64,000 nt of DNA. It comes from Micromussa lordhowensis. Taxonomy: Eukaryota; Cnidaria; Anthozoa; Scleractinia; Lobophylliidae. Position numbers and translations under genes: made by a program. A model generated the notes under the pieces. It did no database searches. It was not told where the DNA came from and saw nothing but the letters and a program-made list of their open reading frames with translations. The DNA is taken from the NCBI GenBank assembly GCA_964020085.1, contig OZ026595.1, forward strand, positions 1,396,001-1,460,000, given 5' to 3'. Within the stretch, counting starts at the first letter, position 1. Each line of letters starts with the position of its first letter. Shown piece after piece: positions 57,100-64,000 of this stretch.

Positions 57100-60000
57100 T
57101 AAGCAAAGATTTGCCAAAGGTTTGCCTGAATTTACTAACACCCTTACTAGGTACCGCAGACTTGCCACCGTGTCACTGTCCAATGCGGATAGATTTTCAT
57201 GTCAGAGCAATCCAGAATTTTTGTCTGTAGTAATGACCATGGACGACCTTGCTAAAGATTGTGCCATTTTTCAGAAAAAAAGACGCGATTGAAACGAAGG
57301 AGCAGCCAAAGAAGAAGCAATAGACTCGAAATTCGAGCGGCAAAGGAAAGCGGATAACGCTTAAACATTATCAGGGACATTACCTATAAATGTGCATTTT
57401 TTTAATCAATTTACTTGATTTAAGGTGTTGTACTGGTTCAGTTTACAGTACTTTACGTGGTAAAGAATTGACGGTAAGGCACAGAAGCAATCATTTGCAA
57501 TAATAATTTTCAAACCTGATTGGGCACATGTTAAAATATGTCAGAGGATGAAAAAAGGCTTTTCACACTCATTTCAAATAAAAGTTGAAATGAATATATT
57601 TTCTGTGCTTCACTCCTAAGTTTGTTTCTTGTAGTCGTTTTTAAATGATTTTCACCAAATATGACGAGGTTTTCTGACCGAGATTGTGTAAATTCTTGTT
57701 ACGCTTCGAGCAGAAGCATCAAAGCTTTGTGATGTTTTATCATTAATAAACACAGTCCTCGACACGAGAAAAGGTTGTTCAAGTTGAATTTAAGTTATTT
57801 GTGAACAATACGGTCGAAGTAAACAGCCAAGTAATTTCCGTTGTTAAGCGAATTGATGTCTTCATTATTGTAAATATTCTTAAGGGAGCTAAGACGGTTA
57901 GTGTGAGCGTATTACAGAAGCCAGTCTGGTTTATTTTTTAGCTCTTTGTCTCTCTCTGGTTATTGTTATAGGTCCCATCCTTTGTTTCGGAAACATCCAT
58001 TGTCTTGGCTTTGATCGGTTTTAAGTGATTTGCTTGTTAACAAGAGAGGCACGCATAACAGAAAGAGGTGTTACATGAAGACAATCTTTCGATTTTGTGC
58101 TGGCCCTCCCTCGCAGTTAGTCTTACTTCAATGTTCGGATCAGGAAATCAATAGACAGAGTAAAATCTTTAAGCTACCTACGACAAGAAACGCCTTATGT
58201 CACTGCTTTATCAAGGATGTACTTGTTCAAGTAGTCTTCGTTCCTAACAATACAATGGACGGGTGGCAAAATGTTGTTCAAATTGTCTGGGTTTGGGAAC
58301 CAGTATTCCGTGGGCATGTACTCTTCATCTCGAATTATTGATCGCAGTTTTCGAGATCAGTTGACTTTCAAAGTTTTTTTGTTAGAAGCGAGAATTTCGT
58401 AACTTAAGAAAATGACCTAATTCCCCAGAAAATCAAATCTTTCAGTTCGAACAAAAAAGAACAAATATCTTCCTCAAAATTTAAGAAGAAACTAACCAAG
58501 GTAACAGGCTGACAGGCATTGACAAAATAGGTATTGAAATGAAGAATGGACTCGAAAGGAAAACCACGACCATTTCAAAGCAAGGATTCCATATACGTTT
58601 ATTGAAAAAACAAGTTATTACGCTACTTTAGAATGTAGAGACGGTATTTAAGTCATGTGCAGTGGAATCCCAATTTTTCAAACCTCCAAGGGAAAGGAAA
58701 ATTGGTTTAAGAATTAGGGTAGTTCAAGAAATCGGGGGTAAAATTATAGAAACGACTTTTGGTTCGAGTTATTGGGAGGTTCGAAAAATGTTTGAATGTA
58801 GAGTTTGCATTTCGTTCGAGTTCTAGGATCTTCCCTGATTTAAATCTGCCCTGATATCTATTCTTCTGTTACTTCACATACCATAGGTATGTCTTTGTAT
58901 ACAGTAGTTTACAGTGGAATTCCTTGATTCAGTTCGGCACTTAGTTACCATTTGGTTATTCAGTAAAAAGAACGCTCCATGGAACAATTGGCATCCCGAT
59001 ACCTCACATCGATGTACTCATCTGCGTAAAAAAGAAAGACGGTTTATTTGGTCACCGAAATTCTTTAATGCTTAATTAAAACAACTTCGAGCTACTTCGT
59101 GCATCTTTACTCAGTTCTTCTTTAAGGGTGGCCATTTCTGAAGTCAAAATTCTCTTCCGTTAGTTCATTCAGAACTTGTTTCTTGATAAAGTGACACGTC
59201 CGGTTACTTTAGCAGACTTGATATGGCATTTATCATATGGACGTACTTCTTTCAATGCACTTCACTGTATCAGTTTGAAGTGGCTTTTTCAAAATCAATG
59301 GTTATTCAAGAGATGCTTTGATCGCTTACATTAAGGAGACAACTGAATCGCAAATACCTGCTTCAGTGGTTTGTGAGATCGAACTGAAATGAAATTGAAC
59401 TCTTTTTTATTTTAAAGTAGTAAATCAGTTTTGCGATACAATTCTTTTTGCAAGTTTTAGATGGTAAACATGGTAAACTGTAAATCACAACTCAGATGTC
59501 GACGAGCTCGTAATTCCTTCTAAGTAAACGGAGAATTCGATAAAACCAGTTTTGTGTTGAGCAATGAATCGAAACTAAAAATTAACTTTGCTAAAATAGT
59601 TTCATTTCATGTGAACATCATATTGTTATTTCAATACCAAAATTAATTGAATTTTCTATACAGGCACCTAGAAAATTGAACGGTTTAATAAATAACAGGT
59701 TGGCATTATTGTTACCAACCAATTTGGATTCTTCATAGACTATAGTTGTATAGTTTCATATACTGAAGACAAAGAAATTCTTCCCTTTGATCGAAATACT
59801 GAGAAACTTCTGGCGTTAAAAAGAAGCGGGTACAACTACAAGTACTTCTTAAGACCGGTAGTTTCAAGGGCGGAGCTTGGATTACAAAAAGTCGGGAAAT
59901 CGAGCCGGACAACTAAGAAAACATCTGCGACAGTTTTACCGCTCACCAAGTGTTGGGGGCCTTTAATAATTTCAAAGAAAACCGTGACTACATCGATTGA

Positions 60001-62423
60001 TAAAAAATATAATAACAAGTGTTCTGTGATTTTCAGTTTTTGTTCAAGGACGAACGCGTTCACAACATAAGCTGATATAATTTCCGCGGTTGAGAAAATG
60101 CTTACCCGATGGTTTAGTTAAGTTGTAAATGTACTTTAACAACTGGCAACGTTACCCTTTATCTCAAAACTGACAAGAGAAGGTGTTGATTCGATAGCCG
60201 TCACAACCAATATGACATACCCTTGACCCTGATTGAAATAAAAATTAGATAAGTCGGAGAACGCTTTGAATATTGCCTTATGTGCAAATTAAAGTTGTAT
60301 AGTTGTTCTAGTGTGGAGCAATGTGACCTTAAGAATCAAACGTTTTTGGAGCCTGTGAGACCTAATTATTGCAACTTTCTCATCAAAACTTTTTCATGTC
60401 ATATGAAACAAAACATGATTATGTCGACCTGACACAAAGGGCTCACGAACTCTTGAAATAAACACTTTTCCGTCATAGTTATATTTGTCTGTTCAAAAAC
60501 TGACAAAAATACTGACTTTCAGGGAGAGACAGATACAATTATAATTCATGAATATGTGTTCTATTTTGCTAATGTCTTTCCGCTTTTGTTATCCAAAACA
60601 CAACGCTTAAACCCTAATTTAAAGTGTTCCCTGATATTAATTATAGTTATTCTACAAACAACCTCTTTCAAGTCACTGACCCTTGTATAAAGTGGCTTTT
60701 CTCGAAATGTTGTTGAAATGATAACCGTTAATATGTTTAGACTCAAAAACATATGGAAATATTGAAGATGTAAGCTGGATTATGAAAACGAGAATTGCTT
60801 TGTTGCTACGTTTGGTTCTAATACAAACACGGGTATTGCCACCAAATATTGAAATTTGCAAGTGTCAAACAGGTTTTACTATAGCCCCAATTTTCCGCAA
60901 AGTCGGGGTGCTTCAAAAATAAAATATTTTTTGACCATCCTCTTTCTCCTGAGAGTAAGTGTGAAGAATTTTTAATTCTTGCAACGAAACGTCATTCGCA
61001 TGAATATTTTCTGTCATCTAAATAACACTATGACAGCCGAACCCGATGGCGGTTTCTAACTAGGGCATTTATTTACTGGTGTTTGCCTGCTCTGAGAATT
61101 TGTTATTTATTAATTTCACCTCAAGGCTACGCTTTGGCTTTCCGACAAAAGATGTTTGATCTTTTCCATTGTAAGCATTTCATTTATCAGTGGACTGCCT
61201 TTGCGTCCTTTTCATTTCCAAGAGTCCATTTCAAGTGGAGGCGATGTGTATTTTATGTTTATTGTCTGAAGAAGGAACGGGACTCTATTCAAAATCATTC
61301 ACTGATATGAGACAAAATTTTGACTTTTACACTGTCTTGTTTAAAGAGCGAGTGAATATTTGTAACCTTCGAAAGAAAAGCCACTTAGCACATTGTTCAC
61401 AACACCTTGTTTCCAGTACAGTATAACACTTTCATTAAACACTGTTAACGCGGTCTTGACATTGAGTTATGTCCATTTTCGAGGGCATCCGTTAGGAAAA
61501 TAATTCTGTTAAAAGACCAACAGTAAAATGGCGTTGTTCTTAGCCTACAATGGACATTGAGACGACTTTGAGATTATCGGCTTTATGTAATGTAATATCT
61601 TTGAGATTATCGGTTTTAAGGTGTTTAAAATTATCGTGCACGCTTGTTCAAAGTTCTCTCTATTGTTCAGCAGCTTTCAATCTGAGTGTTATTTTTGTGT
61701 AGCACAGCCTTAGCCGTAACAAAACGCGAGAATATAATCAACACATCAAATTAATAATTGCACAAAACGTGTCCCAAATTAAATTCCAATTATACAATTA
61801 GTTTTTGTCAAGACATTACCTGAATATTTTTCCCGCGTGTTGGTTGACTACATCATCAATAGCGCTATCTGTTCTGACTCTCTCAGTCTTCTTTAATCGC
61901 TTTTGATGAGCGAATCAACAAGATTCTAACAGGAAAATTAATTTGAAAAGAAATTATCATCGCACAACGTTGAAAAGAAACTTGCTGAGATTTAAATGAG
62001 CCACAAGTTGAAATTTTCCGCGAACAAAATGTTTTCTTTTTCACGCTGTCGAACATTTAATTACCACTGCACGACATCAAATGATTCTCTTGTTTAAGCT
62101 CGATGTTTTCATCTGTTAAATTTTCTTCCGGTGTAACTGGTGGAGTCGCTTGGCAGTAGGTCTAAAATGAGATAACAAGAGCTTTCGTTTGTGTAATGAT
62201 ATATGGCAACGTGGGTTTCACAAGGAAGTTCCCCGGGGCACCGCGTGTTAATTTCATCGACGCCTTTTGGATTTATTAACGTGTTTTAAAATGTTCGCAG
62301 TTATTGAAGGTCATTGAAAAGTTGAATCCTTCCGTGATTCGTAACTTAACATTTATCTTAACGGACTATAAGCGTTGTTTTGATTAAAGCGAGCAAAACT
62401 TTAGAAGCGGATCTGAACACAAT

Positions 62424-64000
62424 AGCCATTGTGGGATTTCTATAACGCAATCCATGGGAACATGATCACAGCACCTGCCAGTCACAGAAGGCTTTTAAAG
62501 CCCGTTTAAAGCCCGTTTAAAGCCCAATATTTGTCGTGTTTATGTTGTACCCAACAGACACAGAGAATTATCTACCCTTTTGTCTTACGGATATCGGTTA
62601 GCTAGAAAAAGTGGCAACTATTATTTTGGGGAAGAAGATTTGCTGGAATTGAGGAAGCATAAAAATACAATATTCCATTGCTTAAAGGTAGTACAGCTAA
62701 AGAGAAAACGTGCTGGTCGTAGACGTTCTGACGGTTTTGGCATCGGTCGCTGACAGCTGCTTAGAAGGAAAAAAGGCACGTGTTTTCTTTCTAATTTCCA
62801 TTGCTCTCCCTTCAATGAAAATGTAATTCCAGCTCGTTTTGTTTATTTGTTGTGGCACATTCACGCACAGTTGAGTTCTTTTGATTTTTAAAGTACCCAC
62901 TGGAACAGGCGTTATACGTTTCACCTTGCGTGCGACATTTCAACACGAATTCTGACCTACTTAAAGCGAATAACGTTAGTTAAAGACAACCGCATTTTCT
63001 CAATTCACAAAGCATCATGTTTGAACTTTTAATAAGTAAATTCTCTTCATTTGAATGACTTAGTCTCTATACACCTGTCCATCTCGATAGATACGTCTGT
63101 GACAGTATTGTGTGTTGTGTGCTCAGTGTTTTAAATACCCAGATTATATTGAAAAAATATAGATATTCAATCATTGGCGGACTAGCGGGGAATTGCATTA
63201 AAATCAACTGTGACACACTGACCGAATGGTAAAATAAAAGCCACCCGTTGTTAAAGCGATAATGAAAGATTTTTTTTAAATTCATATTTACATCTTGACA
63301 GCCTTCACGGGGACAAATTTAATGGTTGACTGAAACAAAGAGTGCAATTTTAACAACGTCTTTGTGTTCCTCTCGTATGTTTCATTACCGTGCAAGGCTT
63401 GGACAGTTCCATAATAAACAAATGTTTTTAAGCGCAAGGATCGATCCTTGTAGAACAACCGCCTGCGGCTGAATGGTGAGCCGGATAAATAATGAGTTCT
63501 ACAATGAATTGTTTTCTGTGTGGGGAGTTGACTCTGTGGCGATTAAGACCCCTATATTGAATGAACAGCAAAAATTGGCCTCATGTAAAACATTGTGTTC
63601 AAAATGAAAACTACTATTGAAACTTTGAAGGCACAGTGGGCTTTTTGTAAACACTACTCCTTTTTATGCAAAACTGTTTTTGTTCTCTGTTCAGTGAACG
63701 TCACAACAAGAACGTCTTAAATGCAAATGAGCCCTTGAAGGACAGCGTGTTTTTTTCAGGAGTCCACATCTTCTTGGCGCCGTAGTCTTCGTTGAAAACA
63801 ATCAGATTAGGATTTCTCTTGAGCCACTCATTTTTGTTTTCATGCACTAGTCAAGTATCAGATAGTGCACCAGACAGAGTATTTTCTTTCTCTTTTTGTT
63901 CTTTGTGAATGAATAAGTAAAACGTACTAGGAAAACACTTGTCCTTAACAATCCTTCATGCCATGAATTCAGTCAACCTATGGGAGTTCCCGCCACCAGT
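62424..64000. other. Unassigned right end of the window
   Basis: Sequence unique within this window after the duplication. It contains a small tandem repeat of ttaaagcccg (about 62493-62525). Short open frames on the minus strand show no recognisable domain. It could be an intron or spacer of a gene outside the window. Confidence 0.5.

Larger units (their letters stand above)
48005..62423 (+). repeat. Segmental duplication, unit B
   Basis: Second unit, partner of 34260-47821, longer because of extra insertions (for example 52263-52702, 55711-56693 and 56948-57099). Identity varies along its length: clearly diverged introns in the 5' part, near identity over the last 5 kb. Confidence 0.92.
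55675..62423. other. 3' flank of the truncated PRIMPOL, unit B
   Basis: Apart from the two MITEs listed, this repeats the 3' flank of unit A, including the aataaa at 57577-57582 and the minus-strand open segment (58356-58195). From about 57415 on it differs from unit A at only a few bases plus one indel of about 19 bp near 61215. No gene recognised. Confidence 0.6.

Noticed and set aside
56788..57106. Overlapping frames of about 100 and 90 codons on both strands
   Set aside because: They run through the palindromic MITE, which produces similar frames on both strands.

Overview
This is a window of animal nuclear DNA, most likely from an anthozoan cnidarian (stony coral or sea anemone). It has spliced genes with GT..AG introns, AT-rich introns and spacers, two tRNA-derived SINE families of a kind I associate with corals, many palindromic MITEs, and an intact BEL/Pao retrotransposon. 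The host assignment is inference; the gene models below were read directly from the sequence.

Layout. (1) 1-1183, minus: the 5' part of a PRRT3/PRRT4-like multi-pass membrane protein that runs off the left edge. (2) 4763-18859, plus: uroporphyrinogen-III synthase (UROS) in nine coding exons, 265 aa in total. Its introns are full of repeats, and intron 7 holds a complete BEL/Pao element (10060-15928) with two identical LTRs, inserted into an older LINE fragment. (3) 19325-20818: a foldback DNA element. (4) 22112-31607, minus: the splicing and ribosome-biogenesis helicase DHX15 (Prp43) in 13 coding exons, 709 aa. (5) 31948-42231, plus: primase-polymerase PRIMPOL in 18 coding exons, 693 aa. It is divergent from DHX15 across a 340-bp shared promoter interval. 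(6) About 34260-47821 and about 48005-62423: a tandem segmental duplication of roughly 14 kb. The second unit carries PRIMPOL exons 7-18 again (48571-55674), in frame with all splice sites kept, but without exons 1-6, which hold the first two catalytic acidic residues. (7) 62424-64000: no gene recognised.

The three complete genes are housekeeping genes: heme synthesis (UROS), pre-mRNA splicing and ribosome assembly (DHX15), and repriming of stalled replication forks (PRIMPOL). They do not form a pathway. UROS and DHX15 are convergent; DHX15 and PRIMPOL are head to head.

The least ordinary part is the PRIMPOL duplication. The second unit could be a decaying fragment, a decoy protein with the zinc finger and RPA-binding tail but no active site, or an alternative 3' cassette for the first gene, because exon 6 ends in phase 0 and both versions of exon 7 start in phase 0. 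The units differ in a patchwork, with strongly diverged 5' parts and nearly identical last 5 kb. They also provide empty/filled site pairs for two MITEs with TAA target duplications. An assembly artefact (two haplotypes placed in tandem) has to be excluded first.
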